Positions 26,039 through 37,402 are shown, counted from the first letter of the stretch. The stretch is 64,000 nt of DNA from JBOCEF01 sp047610385 (GCA_047610385.1 JBLGAC010000003.1:1-64000); one strand, 5' to 3'. Notes: generated by a model from the letters alone, not told the origin. Made by a program: numbers and translations.

Positions 26039-28234
26039 ATGTCCCTGACCCCCGGATTTCTTGAAGATCTGCGCACCCGCGCAAGCCTGGCCGACATTGT
26101 CGGCCGGAAGGTGACGTGGGACCGGCGCAAATCCAACGCTGCGCGCGGCGACTGGTGGGCGCCATGCCCGTTCCACGAAGAAAAATCCGCGTCCTTCCAC
26201 GTGATGGACCGCGAGGGCTATTACAAATGCTTCGGCTGCGGTGCCTCCGGCGATGCGATCACCTTCCTGCGTGAGCTGGAGAATATGAGCTTCATCGAAG
26301 CGGTGCGCGCGCTGGCGGCCGAAGTGGGCGTTGAAATGCCCGATCAGGACCCCCGCGCCGCCGCACAGGAAGAAAAGCGCAAAGGCCTGTCCGACGTCAT
26401 GGACCTGTGCGTGAAATGGTTCCGCCTGCAATTGCAGACCATCAAGGCTGAGGCCGCGCGCGACTACCTCAAGGGTCGTGGGCTGACCGGGGCGACCGCG
26501 AAACGCTTTGAAATCGGCTATGCGCCCGACGACCGGTCGGGCCTGCAGGATCATCTGGCTGGGAAAAATATCCCCCTCGATGACATGATCGCCTGCGGTG
26601 TGCTGGCAAAATCCGATGACGACCGGGTCTATCCGCGGTTTCGCGGGCGGATCATGTTCCCGATCCGCGACGGGCGCGGGCGCTGCATTTCCTTTGGTGG
26701 GCGGGCGATGGACCCGAACGCCAAGGCCAAATACCTGAACGGGCCGGAGACCACGCTTTTTGACAAGGGGCGTAGCCTCTACAACGTCGCCATGGCGCGT
26801 GAGGCGGCCGGGAAATCAGGCCGCCTGATCGTCGCTGAGGGGTATATGGACGTGATCGCGCTGGCTGAGGCCGGGTTCGCGGACGCGGTTGCCCCGCTGG
26901 GCACTGCGGTCACGGAAAGCCAGTTGCAGCTGATGTGGCGCTTGACCGAAGAACCGACCATCGCGCTGGATGGCGACGCGGCGGGGATCAGGGCGGCGAA
27001 CCGGATGATTGACCTGGCGCTGCCGCATCTGGGCCCCGGGCGCACTTTGCGCTTTTGCATCATGCCCGAGGGGCTGGACCCCGACGATCTGATCCGCCAG
27101 CGCGGTGCGCCAGCGATGGAGGCCGCGCTGACTGCAGCCCTGCCGCTGATCGACATGATGTGGCGGCGTGAGACGATTGGCAAAACCTTTGACACGCCGG
27201 AACAGCGCGCGGCGCTGGACGTCGCGTTGGGGGATCTGGCGCGCAAAATCCCAGACCGGCGGCTGCGCGGCCACTATATCGATGCGCTGATGACCCGGCG
27301 CTGCGCGCTGTTCGGCATCGAAAAAACCGCCTCCGATCCTGGGTGGGACGCCGCGCCGCAGGCCTTTGCCGCCCCGCCCGCCCCCGATTTCGCGCGCGAT
27401 GCGCCATGGGATGCTGGGCCGCCGCCCATGGACGACCCTTACGCCGATTACGGCGCGCCGGGCCCGGAAATGGACAGCTATTCGGGGGCCGATTTTGGTG
27501 CCCCGTCCCAGCCGTCGCCGCGCCGTGAGGTGTTCAAGCCTTGGAAAAAAGACGGCGGCAAATGGCGCAAAGGCGGGTTTGGCCGCGACGCCCCGCCCGA
27601 AGGGCCGTCGCCCGAAACCCGCGCCAGCGTTCTGGCGCGGACGGGTCGGGCGCGCAGCACCGTGACCCTGTCGGTCGCGGCCGAGGACGCCGCGCGTGTG
27701 CGCGAATCGGCCATCCTCGCCGGTGCCATGGCCCATCCGGTCGCCGCCGCGGCGTTGGAGGACACGCTGGCCGGGGCACCCTTTGTGAACGTTGATCTGG
27801 CGCGGCTGCGCGATCACCTGCTGGACGCGCTGGCTGACGCGCCTGAGGGCTGCGGATCCGCTGCCTTTCGCAAGTTAATCGACGCGCGGCTGGGGGGCGA
27901 TGCGTGGCGCGCCGCCGGGGCGCCCGCGGCGGTGGCGCTGACCCGCGCGCTGCGCCCGGATGGCGATCCGGAGGCAGCCGCCCTCGCGCTTGGCGAAGTG
28001 CTTGATCGCCACAGCGCGATTGTCTCGGCGCTCGACGAAACTGAGGATGCCGCGCGGTCATTGCTGGAGGACGGCGCAGGCGAGGACATCACCCATCGGC
28101 TTGCGGCAGCGATGCGCGCGCGCGACGGCGCGGCGACCGTTGGGCGAAAATCCGAATCATCTGATGACGATGCGGAGGCGTCACGTCGCCTGTGGGCCTT
28201 TAACATCGCGCCAAACTCCGGCAATAAGGGGTAA
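26039..28234 (+). CDS. dnaG: DNA primase
   Basis: 731 aa, longer than the ~580-aa enterobacterial enzyme. Synthesises RNA primers at the replication fork. The N-terminal zinc site is CPFHEEKSASFHV...YYKCFGCGASGD; the TOPRIM catalytic core follows (IVAEGYMDVIALAEAGF, then ALDGDAAG). A Pro/Gly-rich linker of roughly 120 residues (about 435-555) separates the core from the C-terminal DnaB-interacting domain. It is immediately upstream of rpoD, as in the classical macromolecular-synthesis arrangement. Confidence 0.97.
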   Translation: MSLTPGFLEDLRTRASLADIVGRKVTWDRRKSNAARGDWWAPCPFHEEKSASFHVMDREGYYKCFGCGASGDAITFLRELENMSFIEAVRALAAEVGVEMPDQDPRAAAQEEKRKGLSDVMDLCVKWFRLQLQTIKAEAARDYLKGRGLTGATAKRFEIGYAPDDRSGLQDHLAGKNIPLDDMIACGVLAKSDDDRVYPRFRGRIMFPIRDGRGRCISFGGRAMDPNAKAKYLNGPETTLFDKGRSLYNVAMAREAAGKSGRLIVAEGYMDVIALAEAGFADAVAPLGTAVTESQLQLMWRLTEEPTIALDGDAAGIRAANRMIDLALPHLGPGRTLRFCIMPEGLDPDDLIRQRGAPAMEAALTAALPLIDMMWRRETIGKTFDTPEQRAALDVALGDLARKIPDRRLRGHYIDALMTRRCALFGIEKTASDPGWDAAPQAFAAPPAPDFARDAPWDAGPPPMDDPYADYGAPGPEMDSYSGADFGAPSQPSPRREVFKPWKKDGGKWRKGGFGRDAPPEGPSPETRASVLARTGRARSTVTLSVAAEDAARVRESAILAGAMAHPVAAAALEDTLAGAPFVNVDLARLRDHLLDALADAPEGCGSAAFRKLIDARLGGDAWRAAGAPAAVALTRALRPDGDPEAAALALGEVLDRHSAIVSALDETEDAARSLLEDGAGEDITHRLAAAMRARDGAATVGRKSESSDDDAEASRRLWAFNIAPNSGNKG

Positions 28235-28252
28235 CTAATCCTCCGGCCTAGG

Positions 28253-28275
28253 GGTGATTCGTAAAACGAATCACC
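28253..28275. promoter_or_regulatory. Perfect dyad between dnaG and rpoD
   Basis: Ten-base arms GGTGATTCGT and ACGAATCACC pair around AAA. The element is 18 nt past the dnaG stop and ~115 nt before rpoD, followed by TATATGATG rather than a T-run. It looks more like an operator or mRNA-processing hairpin than a terminator; its function is inferred. Confidence 0.6.
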
Positions 28276-28388
28276 TATATGATGTCGGATAGAATTCGCG
28301 CAGTTGCCTCAGCCCGTGCTGGGGCAGGCCCGACCGTTGTCCCTGATCCCCATCAGGGCCTTCCGGATCTGGCCGACAGGAGATGTGC

Positions 28389-30371
<1,983 letters not shown>

Positions 30372-30394
30372 GATCAGTGGCGATGATGAAATGG

Positions 30395-30420
30395 AGGCCG
30401 GGTGGAAAAGCCCGGCCTTT
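30395..30420 (+). terminator. Intrinsic terminator of rpoD
   Basis: An 8-bp stem AGGCCGGG/CCCGGCCT (30395-30402 with 30411-30418), an 8-nt loop, then TTATGTTTG. It lies 24 nt past the rpoD stop. Confidence 0.85.
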
Positions 30421-31429
30421 ATGTTTGTGGCAAGCTGATCAGATTTTGATGTTTGCGACAGGCAGTTCATGCATTAAATTATTGACGATTGTTGATGACA
30501 GCGCACTGGACTTGCAGTTGGTTGGCCATTCCTGCGAGCCACGCCCATCGCCGCCGCACCTGCCACATCTAATCTCGGCTTTATGTGGACGCTGTCAGGC
30601 GGCGTGAACACGCCGGTCAGTACGCGGATCAACGTCTCGTCCGCGGTGACCACGCTCAACAGCGTTGCCTTCACCATCGGCGTTCCGATGAGGTTGGGGC
30701 CTTTTTCCCCAGCGGTGAAGCGGCTGCTCGCGATCCCCAGATGTTGTACCGAGGAGCGTTGTGCAGCTCCGTCAATGGAGGAGATATGGGACATGGTCTG
30801 GGCCCCTCCGTTCGATGCAATCTGCGCGGATATGAGGATCGCGCACTGACGGACGCAGGCCTGACATCCACGGACAGATGACTGGTCTGTCCAGAATGCC
30901 ATCGCTGGCCACGCGCAGCTGATGCGGCATCTGCACAACATTCTGGACGCCTGCAGTCACGCTGGAAAGCGGAAGGGCGAAAAATGGAAAACTACGGTGG
31001 AAAAATCTCTGAGACGTTTGGGCGAAAATCAGATTTTTCCCGTAAAAATCCACGCCAACACAGCATGGAGACTCACATCTCGGTCAATAAAAAGGGAACT
31101 CCCATAAGGTGCACGCTGCGATTCAAGGCTGAAAATCGGGTGCTAATCATGATCGTCAACGCCGCATGGGCGCTGCCTTTGCGTCTTCGTGCCGCCTGAA
31201 TGGCCCCCGGCCATCCATCGGCAGCCCGCGCGCGCCTGATGGCAGTCTGCGGCTCGCTGGCGATGGCCCGTCCCGGTGCAGGATCTGGCGCGCACCCTTC
31301 CCCATCCGTGCCCCGGAGGGGGTGATGGGGGAGGACCCTCCCCCGCACTTGCCGAAGCGAAGCGGTAGGCGGAGGGTGGGGGAGCGGGGGCGCCAGCCCC
31401 TCGACCGCGCACGCCAGCGCCCCAAACGC
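30421..31429. other. About 1 kb with no convincing gene; possible decayed coding DNA
   Basis: No reading frame here has both a ribosome site and a recognisable product. Short frames hint at old response-regulator sequence (IVDDSALDLQLV near 30480; APPFDAICADMRI near 30800) but are broken by stops. The 30960-31120 part is AT-rich (GGAAAAATC, GTAAAAATCC) against the surrounding high GC. The 31200-31420 part is very G/C-rich with short palindromes. It lies between the rpoD terminator and dnaJ. Confidence 0.5.
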
Positions 31430-31465
31430 AAACCGGCGCCGAGGGGAGGTTCCCGGCGCCGGTTT
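31430..31465. terminator. Terminator-like hairpin downstream of dnaJ
   Basis: An 11-bp perfect stem (31430-31440 with 31455-31465), loop of 14 nt, placed just past the dnaJ stop at 31489. The T-run lies on the plus-strand side; on the minus strand the tail is TGCGT, so efficiency for dnaJ is uncertain. Confidence 0.6.
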
Positions 31466-31488
31466 TCAGATCTGACAGTTACGCGGTC

Positions 31489-32643
31489 TCAGCCAGTCAT
31501 GCCGTCCCAGAACGATTTCACCTTGCTGAAGAAATCGGAGGTGTGGGGAGAGTTCTCCCGTCCCGCCTCATCAAATTCCTTCAGAAGTTCTTTCTGGCGG
31601 GCGGTCAGGTTCACTGGGGTTTCCACGGCAAGCTCCAGATACATGTCGCCGCGCCGTCCACCGCGCAGGCTTGGCATGCCCTTTTCGCGCAGGCGCAGCT
31701 GTTTGCCGGCCTGAACGCCTGCGGGCACCTTCACGCGTGACCGTCCGCCATCGATCAGCGGGGGTTCAATTTCCCCGCCAAGGGCGGCGGTGGTCATCGG
31801 CACGGGGATGCGGCAGTGCAGATCGGCACCTTCGCGCACGAAGATCTGGTGATCTTCAACCTCGATGAAGATGTAGAGATCGCCGGGGCCGCCGCCCTGA
31901 AAGCCTGCCTCGCCCTCGCCCGCCAGCCGGATGCGTGTGCCGGTTTCGACGCCTGCGGGGATGTTCACCGACAGGGTGCGGTCTTTTTGCACCCGGCCTG
32001 CGCCTGCGCATGATTTGCAGGGGTTCTTGATAATCTGACCGCGTCCGGCGCAGGTGGGGCAGGTGCGTTCAACCGTGAAAAACCCTTGCTGGGCGCGCAC
32101 TTTGCCGAGGCCCGCGCAGGTCGGGCAGGCCACGGGTTCTGCGCCGCCCTCAGCGCCGGACCCATTGCATCCCTCGCAGCGCGCTGATGTCGGCACGTTC
32201 AGCTGCGCGGTCTTGCCGCTGAACGCGTCTTCCAGATTGATGCGCAGGTTGTAGCGTAGGTCTGAGCCGCGCCGCCCGCGCTGGCGTGCCTGGCCGCGGC
32301 CGCGCTGGCCCCCCATGAAATCACCGAACAGGTCGTCGAACACGTCCGAGAATGCTGAGGCAAAGTCAGGTCCGCCCGGTCCGCCCTGGCCGGGGCGCTG
32401 GCCGCCGCCCATGCCGTTTTCGAACGCGGCGTGGCCGAACTGGTCGTAGGCTGCCTTTTTCTGCGGATCCTTCAGGATCTCCCACGCCTCATTGGCCTCT
32501 TTGAACCGGGACTCGGCGTCAGGATTGTCGGGGTTGCTGTCGGGGTGAAATTCCCTCGCCTTGCGGCGATAGGCTTTCTTCAGGTCTTCGGGCGCCGCGT
32601 CACGCGCGGCGCCGAGAACCTCATAAAAGTCTTTTTTGGCCAT
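31489..32643 (-). CDS. dnaJ: Chaperone DnaJ
   Basis: 384 aa from ATG 32643 (MAKKDFYEVLG). Co-chaperone that delivers substrates to DnaK and stimulates its ATPase. The J domain is at 1-70 with the essential HPD tripeptide in REFHPDSNP. A Gly/Phe-rich linker (about 75-115) follows, then four zinc-binding CxxCxGxG repeats (CEGCNGSG, CPTCAGLG, CPTCAGRG, CKSCAGAG) and the C-terminal substrate domains. It lies 166 nt downstream of dnaK, separated by a hairpin. Confidence 0.98.
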   Translation of the reverse strand: MAKKDFYEVLGAARDAAPEDLKKAYRRKAREFHPDSNPDNPDAESRFKEANEAWEILKDPQKKAAYDQFGHAAFENGMGGGQRPGQGGPGGPDFASAFSDVFDDLFGDFMGGQRGRGQARQRGRRGSDLRYNLRINLEDAFSGKTAQLNVPTSARCEGCNGSGAEGGAEPVACPTCAGLGKVRAQQGFFTVERTCPTCAGRGQIIKNPCKSCAGAGRVQKDRTLSVNIPAGVETGTRIRLAGEGEAGFQGGGPGDLYIFIEVEDHQIFVREGADLHCRIPVPMTTAALGGEIEPPLIDGGRSRVKVPAGVQAGKQLRLREKGMPSLRGGRRGDMYLELAVETPVNLTARQKELLKEFDEAGRENSPHTSDFFSKVKSFWDGMTG

Positions 32644-32740
32644 GTTCGCATCGTCTCCGTCCGGGGCCGGGGGCGAACCCTCGGCGTCAGGTGGACCAGC
32701 GGAAAAAGGGGGGCACCGCCCGCCCGGGCCCGGCATGCAG

Positions 32741-32768
32741 CGGCCCCGCCCCTTGCGGGGCGGGGCCG
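32741..32768 (-). terminator. Hairpin between dnaK and dnaJ
   Basis: A perfect 12-bp G/C stem (32741-32752 with 32757-32768) with a TTGC loop, in the dnaK-dnaJ gap. No T-tract follows on the minus strand, so it probably acts as a partial attenuator or mRNA stabiliser, giving more DnaK than DnaJ. Confidence 0.65.
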
Positions 32769-32809
32769 TGCGGTGCGCGGGGGATCCGGGGCGATCTGCG
32801 CCCCGCGCC

Positions 32810-34747
32810 TCAGCCCGCTTTGCGGTCGTCGTCGTTCACTTCGGTGAAGTCGGCGTCCATCACGTCGTCGCCATCGGCCTTGGCGTCGGCCTTCGCGGCG
32901 GCTTCGGCTTCGGCGCTGTCCTCGGCGGCGGTCTCGTCGGCCTGGGCCTTGTAGATCGCCTCACCCAGTTTCATGGCCGCTTCGGTCAGGGTCTGAGCCG
33001 CGGCCTTGATCGCCTCGGCGTCGTCGCCTTCGACCTTTTCCTTCAGGGCCGCCATGGCGTCTTCGATTTCCTTGCGGATTTCCTTGGACACCTTGTCGCC
33101 GTGCTCCTTCAGCGACTTTTCCGTCGAATGCAGCAGGCTTTCGGCCTGGTTCTTAGCCTCAACAGCGGCACGGCGGGCCTTGTCGGTTTCAGCATTGGCT
33201 TCGGCGTCGCGGACCATCTGATCGATGTCGCTGTCCGACAGACCGCCCGAGGCCTGGATGGTGATCTTCTGTTCCTTGCCGGTTGCCTTGTCCTTGGCAC
33301 CGACCTGCACGATGCCGTTGGCGTCGATGTCGAACCCGACTTCGATCTGCGGCATCCCGCGGGGTGCGGGGGGCAGATTTTCAAGATTGAACTGGCCGAG
33401 CATCTTGTTGTCGACCGCCATCTCACGCTCACCTTGGAACACGCGGATGGTCACCGCGGTCTGGTTGTCGTCAGCGGTTGAAAACACCTGCGACTTTTTC
33501 GTCGGGATCGTGGTGTTGCGGTCGATCAGGCGGGTGAACACGCCGCCCAGCGTTTCGATGCCCAAGGACAGCGGCGTCACGTCCAGCAGCACCACGTCCT
33601 TGACGTCGCCCATCAGCACGCCGGCCTGGATCGCGGCGCCCATGGCCACGACTTCGTCCGGGTTCACGCCCTTGTTCGGGGTCTTGCCGAAGAATTCGGT
33701 CACGGCCTCGATCACTTTGGGCATGCGGGTCATGCCGCCAACCAGAACGATCTCGTCGATCTCGGACTTGGCGATGCCGCCATCCTTCAGCGCTGCGGCG
33801 CAGGGCTTGATCGACCGGGCGATCAGGTCCTCAACCAACGACTCCAGCTTGGAGCGCGTCAGCTTCACCACAAGGTGCAGCGGCTGGCCCGATTTGGGAT
33901 CCATTGAGATGAACGGCTGGTTGATCTCGGTCTGGCTCGCGCTCGACAGTTCGATCTTGGCCTTTTCAGCGGCTTCCTTCAGGCGCTGCAGCGCAAGCTT
34001 GTCTTTCTTCAGGTCGATGCCGGTTTCCTTGCGGAATTCAGCCGCGAGGAATTCGACGATGCGCATGTCGAAATCTTCACCGCCAAGGAACGTGTCCCCG
34101 TTGGTGGATTTCACCTCGAACAACCCGTCGTCGATCTCAAGGATCGTGATGTCGAACGTGCCGCCGCCAAGGTCATAGACCGCGATGGTCTTGGATTCCT
34201 TGCGCTCAAGCCCGTAGGCAAGTGCGGCGGCTGTCGGCTCGTTGATGATGCGCAGCACTTCAAGCCCGGCGATCTTGCCAGCATCCTTGGTGGCCTGGCG
34301 CTGGGCGTCGTTGAAATAGGCGGGCACGGTGATGACCGCTTTCTCCACCTTTTCACCAAGATACGCCTCGGCGGTTTCCTTCATCTTCTGCAAGATGAAG
34401 GCCGACACTTGGCTGGGCGAATATTTCTGGCCGCGGGCTTCAACCCACGCGTCGCCATTGCCGCCATCAACGATGTTGAACGGGACCATGCCCTTGTCTT
34501 TTTCAACAGTCGGATCGGCGTAGCGGCGCCCGATCAGGCGCTTCACGGCGAACAGCGTGTTTTCCGGGTTGGTGACTGCCTGGCGCTTGGCCGGCTGGCC
34601 AACCAGTCGCTCATCTTCGGTGAACGCGACCATCGAGGGGGTGGTGCGCGCGCCCTCGGCGTTCTCGATCACTTTGGGCGTGGCACCATCCATGATGGCG
34701 ACGCAGGAGTTGGTGGTTCCGAGGTCGATGCCAATGACTTTCGACAT
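32810..34747 (-). CDS. dnaK: Chaperone DnaK (Hsp70)
   Basis: 645 aa from ATG 34747 (MSKVIGIDLGTTNS), with AAGGA upstream. ATP-driven folding chaperone. Hallmarks are IDLGTTNSCVA, the phosphate and adenosine loops (AVYDLGGGTFDITI, LVGGMTRMPKV), the linker DVVLLDVTPLSLGIE and a C-terminal acidic tail (DVMDADFTEVNDDD). It heads the dnaK-dnaJ unit; a heat-shock-like promoter lies upstream at 34898-34926. Confidence 0.98.
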   Translation of the reverse strand: MSKVIGIDLGTTNSCVAIMDGATPKVIENAEGARTTPSMVAFTEDERLVGQPAKRQAVTNPENTLFAVKRLIGRRYADPTVEKDKGMVPFNIVDGGNGDAWVEARGQKYSPSQVSAFILQKMKETAEAYLGEKVEKAVITVPAYFNDAQRQATKDAGKIAGLEVLRIINEPTAAALAYGLERKESKTIAVYDLGGGTFDITILEIDDGLFEVKSTNGDTFLGGEDFDMRIVEFLAAEFRKETGIDLKKDKLALQRLKEAAEKAKIELSSASQTEINQPFISMDPKSGQPLHLVVKLTRSKLESLVEDLIARSIKPCAAALKDGGIAKSEIDEIVLVGGMTRMPKVIEAVTEFFGKTPNKGVNPDEVVAMGAAIQAGVLMGDVKDVVLLDVTPLSLGIETLGGVFTRLIDRNTTIPTKKSQVFSTADDNQTAVTIRVFQGEREMAVDNKMLGQFNLENLPPAPRGMPQIEVGFDIDANGIVQVGAKDKATGKEQKITIQASGGLSDSDIDQMVRDAEANAETDKARRAAVEAKNQAESLLHSTEKSLKEHGDKVSKEIRKEIEDAMAALKEKVEGDDAEAIKAAAQTLTEAAMKLGEAIYKAQADETAAEDSAEAEAAAKADAKADGDDVMDADFTEVNDDDRKAG

Positions 34748-35255
34748 GATGCGGCGTTCCTTTGCGTTCGGCGATGTCCGCAGGCGGGTCCGCTTTTGCG
34801 GCCCCCGTCCTGCTATCCCATGCACTCCACCGGGCGGCCGGGCCAATCGAAAGCGGATCTGGCTGGCTGCCACAGGCGTCATGCGGCTTCGAGGGCGATA
34901 TAAGCGTGCAAGGCCGATGCCGCAAGCGTGGCGGACCGGAGATTTGCCGCTTTGCCGCCGCGCCGATGGACGCAGCAGTGCGGCGCGGTCACGGATCGGC
35001 GCGCAATTGGCGGCGCTCAGCTGGCATAAGCGCCGGAAATGCTGCGGCCGCGATCAGCCCTGGAACCGCCAGCCCGGCGCATATCAGCCCCAGCGCGCCA
35101 GCGGTGCCTGATCCAGCCTGTTGTCATGGGATGCGTCCTTTTTCGCCTGCGTGCGCGGCTATATGGGCCGCGAATGGGTTTACGAAGGATTGCGGCGCTT
35201 GACCGCTCGCCCACCGGTGCCCGACACATCGGGGATCTGCGACGAAAGGAACCAC
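34748..35255. other. Divergent promoter region, dnaK / alkB
   Basis: 508 bp without a credible gene, holding the dnaK promoter and leader on the left and the alkB promoter on the right. The only candidate element recognised is the heat-shock-like promoter at 34898-34926. Short frames in the right-hand half run into alkB but lack ribosome sites. Confidence 0.55.
34898..34926 (-). promoter_or_regulatory. Candidate RpoH-type heat-shock promoter of dnaK
   Basis: On the minus strand CTTGCGG (34920-34926) is followed 15 nt later by CTTATAT (34898-34904). This resembles the alphaproteobacterial sigma-32 pattern (CTTG-like -35, C-rich/TAT -10). It lies ~150 nt upstream of dnaK. Inferred from pattern only. 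Confidence 0.4.
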
Positions 35256-35867
35256 ATGGCCGGGCCGCTCGACCTTAACGGCGTCAAGATCTGGAAGCAG
35301 GCGCTGACCCGCCCTGAGCAGGAGACGCTGGTTGCGCAATTGCGCGCCGCGCTGGCCCAGGCGCCGCTGCTGGCCCCGATCACCCCCGGCGGGCGCAAGA
35401 TGTCCGTGCGGATGAGCGCGGCTGGCCGCCTTGGCTGGGTGACCGACCGGCGCGGATACCGCTATCAGGACCGCCACCCTTCGGGCGCGCCATGGCCCGC
35501 GATCCCGCCCATGGCGCTGGCCGCGTGGCAGGCGCTGTCAGGTTGGCCCGATCCGCCCGATTGCTGCTTGATCAATTGGTACGGGATGGGCGCGCGCATG
35601 GGCATGCACCAGGACCGGGACGAGGGCGATTTCACCGCGCCGGTCCTGTCGCTCAGCCTCGGGGATCCGGCCATGTTCCGGGTGGGGGGCGTCGATGCGC
35701 CAAGCCCGTCGCGGTCGATCCAGCTTGAAAGTGGTGATGCGGCGCTGATCGGCGGCGCGGCGCGGCTGGTGTGGCATGGGGTGGATCGGATCAGGTTCCG
35801 CGGCTCAACCCTCTTGCCGGGTGGCGGGCGGATCAACCTGACGATGCGGGTGGTGACAGACGCCTGA
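35256..35867 (+). CDS. alkB: AlkB-like Fe(II)/2-oxoglutarate-dependent DNA dealkylase
   Basis: 203 aa from ATG 35256, with GAAAGGA upstream. Oxidatively removes methyl groups from 1-methyladenine and 3-methylcytosine. The iron ligands are H118 and D120 (MHQDRDEGDF) and H174 (WHGVDR); the 2-oxoglutarate-binding arginine motif is RINLTMR at 192-198. NWYGMGARMG just before the HxD is typical of bacterial AlkB. Monocistronic and divergent from dnaK. No ada or LexA-box sequence was seen upstream. Confidence 0.95.
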   Translation: MAGPLDLNGVKIWKQALTRPEQETLVAQLRAALAQAPLLAPITPGGRKMSVRMSAAGRLGWVTDRRGYRYQDRHPSGAPWPAIPPMALAAWQALSGWPDPPDCCLINWYGMGARMGMHQDRDEGDFTAPVLSLSLGDPAMFRVGGVDAPSPSRSIQLESGDAALIGGAARLVWHGVDRIRFRGSTLLPGGGRINLTMRVVTDA

Positions 35868-35910
35868 CACCCCGTGCAACGCCAGCGGTGCGGCGCCGGC
35901 GCGCTTGCCG

Positions 35911-35960
35911 CGCCGCGGCCTGTGCGAGCGGGAGGGGAACCCTCCCCGAGCGCGGCCGCA
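35911..35960. repeat. Intergenic palindromic repeat, copy 1
   Basis: On the minus strand it reads TGCGGCCGCGCTCGGGGAGG, a short spacer, CCCCTCCCGCTCGC and GCCGCGGCG. The two middle parts pair as a hairpin. The same three blocks recur in the same order at 39913-39965 on the plus strand. It lies between alkB and the flavin monooxygenase gene (convergent). Confidence 0.8.
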
Positions 35961-35967
35961 CCTGCCC

Positions 35968-37320
35968 TCAGACCGGGGCGCGGCCTGCGTCGTGGCCATA
36001 GATCCAATCGTTCAAGCCGGTGGCGGTCCGGGGCGACAGATGCCCCAGCGCCTCGATCGCGGTGGCTTTCACGAACCGATCAAGCCGGTTGCGCGAATGA
36101 AACCTGCGGCCGGTGCGGGCGGCGGCCTGCTGCATGTGGGCGCAGCGGCCTGCGCGCAGCTTCTCATAGGCCTCCAGCCCATAGCGCACGCCATAGATCG
36201 GCAGCGCGCGGCCCAGCGTCACGGCGTCCTCAAAGGCCATGGCGGCGCCTTGCGCCAAGAACGGTGCCATCGGATGGGCCGCGTCGCCCATCAACGCGAC
36301 GGGACCATCATGCCAGGTCTCAAAGGGTTCGTGGTGGAACAGGCCCCATTCATAGGCGGTCTCGGCGCCTGCCAGAATGCCGCGCACGGTGGGGTGCCAA
36401 TCGGCGAATTCAGCGCGCAGGGCCGCAATATCGCTTTGGGCACCCCAGCCTTCGGGGGTCCATTCGGCGCGCTCGCACACGGCGATGAAATTCACCATCG
36501 CGCCACCGCGCACATAGTAATGCACAAAATGGCGCTGTGGCCCCATCCAGACCGACGCAACCGGCCGCACCAGCCCGGGCGCCAACGCCGCGGCGGGCAC
36601 GGTCCCGCGATACGCCACATTGCCCGAGAACCCGACATGGCCGGCCATCGGCAACATCTTCTCACGGATCACGGAGCGGATGCCGTCAGCGCCCAGGATC
36701 AGGTCGAACGGCGCGTCCTTGAACGGCTCAGGGATCGGCACGGACGCCTCGCCCAGTGGGTGCAGCGATACCGCGCGGGGGCGTTGGCGGCGTTCCTCAA
36801 TCACAGGGGTGGGCAGCAGGATGGCGGGTTCGGCCGTGGGGCGCACGATCAGGCGTGCGCCGCCCTCGGCGAGCCGCTCATACCCCGCCACGTCCATGCC
36901 AAGGCGCAGATCGACGCCCGCGGCCAGCGCGGCGTCCAGCAGCACTGCATGCAGATCAGCGCGGTGGACCTGAAGATAAGGCGCGCCCCAACGTGCCTCC
37001 GCCGCTGTGTCGAGCGGGGCGCGGTACACCCGGCGCCCGCTGTCGAACATCCGCAGTTCCAGCGCGTCGGGCCGAAACGGGTTTGCCGCAGCAACGTCCA
37101 CGCCCAGCCAGCGCAGTGCCTTCATGGCGTTGGGCGACAGCTGGATACCTGCGCCCACCTCGCCCAGCACCAGCGCGCGTTCGGTCACCTGCACGTCAGC
37201 CCCGGCGCGCGCGCACGCGATGGCCGCTGCCAGACCGCCCAGCCCGGCACCGACGATCTGCACACGCCGCGGCATCTGCGATGGGCGGTCGGACATGTCC
37301 GGCATGCTGCTCATGCGCAT
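35968..37320 (-). CDS. FAD-dependent aromatic-ring-type monooxygenase
   Basis: 450 aa. A group A flavin monooxygenase of the salicylate / hydroxybenzoate hydroxylase kind: NAD(P)H and O2 are used to hydroxylate an aromatic ring. FAD motifs are GAGLGG at 24-29, the DG motif DLILGADGIRS and the GD motif GDAAHPMAPFLAQGAAMAFEDA. Several ATGs lie at the front (MRMSSMPDMSD), so the start is uncertain by up to ~15 codons. A PaaG-like crotonase gene lies 82 nt upstream on the same strand, suggesting a small aromatic-degradation unit; the substrate is not known. Confidence 0.88.
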   Translation of the reverse strand: MRMSSMPDMSDRPSQMPRRVQIVGAGLGGLAAAIACARAGADVQVTERALVLGEVGAGIQLSPNAMKALRWLGVDVAAANPFRPDALELRMFDSGRRVYRAPLDTAAEARWGAPYLQVHRADLHAVLLDAALAAGVDLRLGMDVAGYERLAEGGARLIVRPTAEPAILLPTPVIEERRQRPRAVSLHPLGEASVPIPEPFKDAPFDLILGADGIRSVIREKMLPMAGHVGFSGNVAYRGTVPAAALAPGLVRPVASVWMGPQRHFVHYYVRGGAMVNFIAVCERAEWTPEGWGAQSDIAALRAEFADWHPTVRGILAGAETAYEWGLFHHEPFETWHDGPVALMGDAAHPMAPFLAQGAAMAFEDAVTLGRALPIYGVRYGLEAYEKLRAGRCAHMQQAAARTGRRFHSRNRLDRFVKATAIEALGHLSPRTATGLNDWIYGHDAGRAPV

Positions 37321-37402
37321 ACCTGCGCCGCGATGCCGGGCAGGGCGCCGCGTGCTGCATGTGTCGCCAGGCGGATGAGGGGCATGCGCGCCATGGCCCT
37401 GA

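Noticed and set aside
30474..30941. A 155-codon minus-strand frame in the gap after rpoD
   Set aside because: No ribosome site, Cys-rich unusual composition and no family match. Kept only as part of the possible decayed region.
35121..35255. N-terminal extension of alkB to 35121
   Set aside because: The extra 45 residues match nothing in AlkB, and the GAAAGGA site directly before 35256 fits that start.
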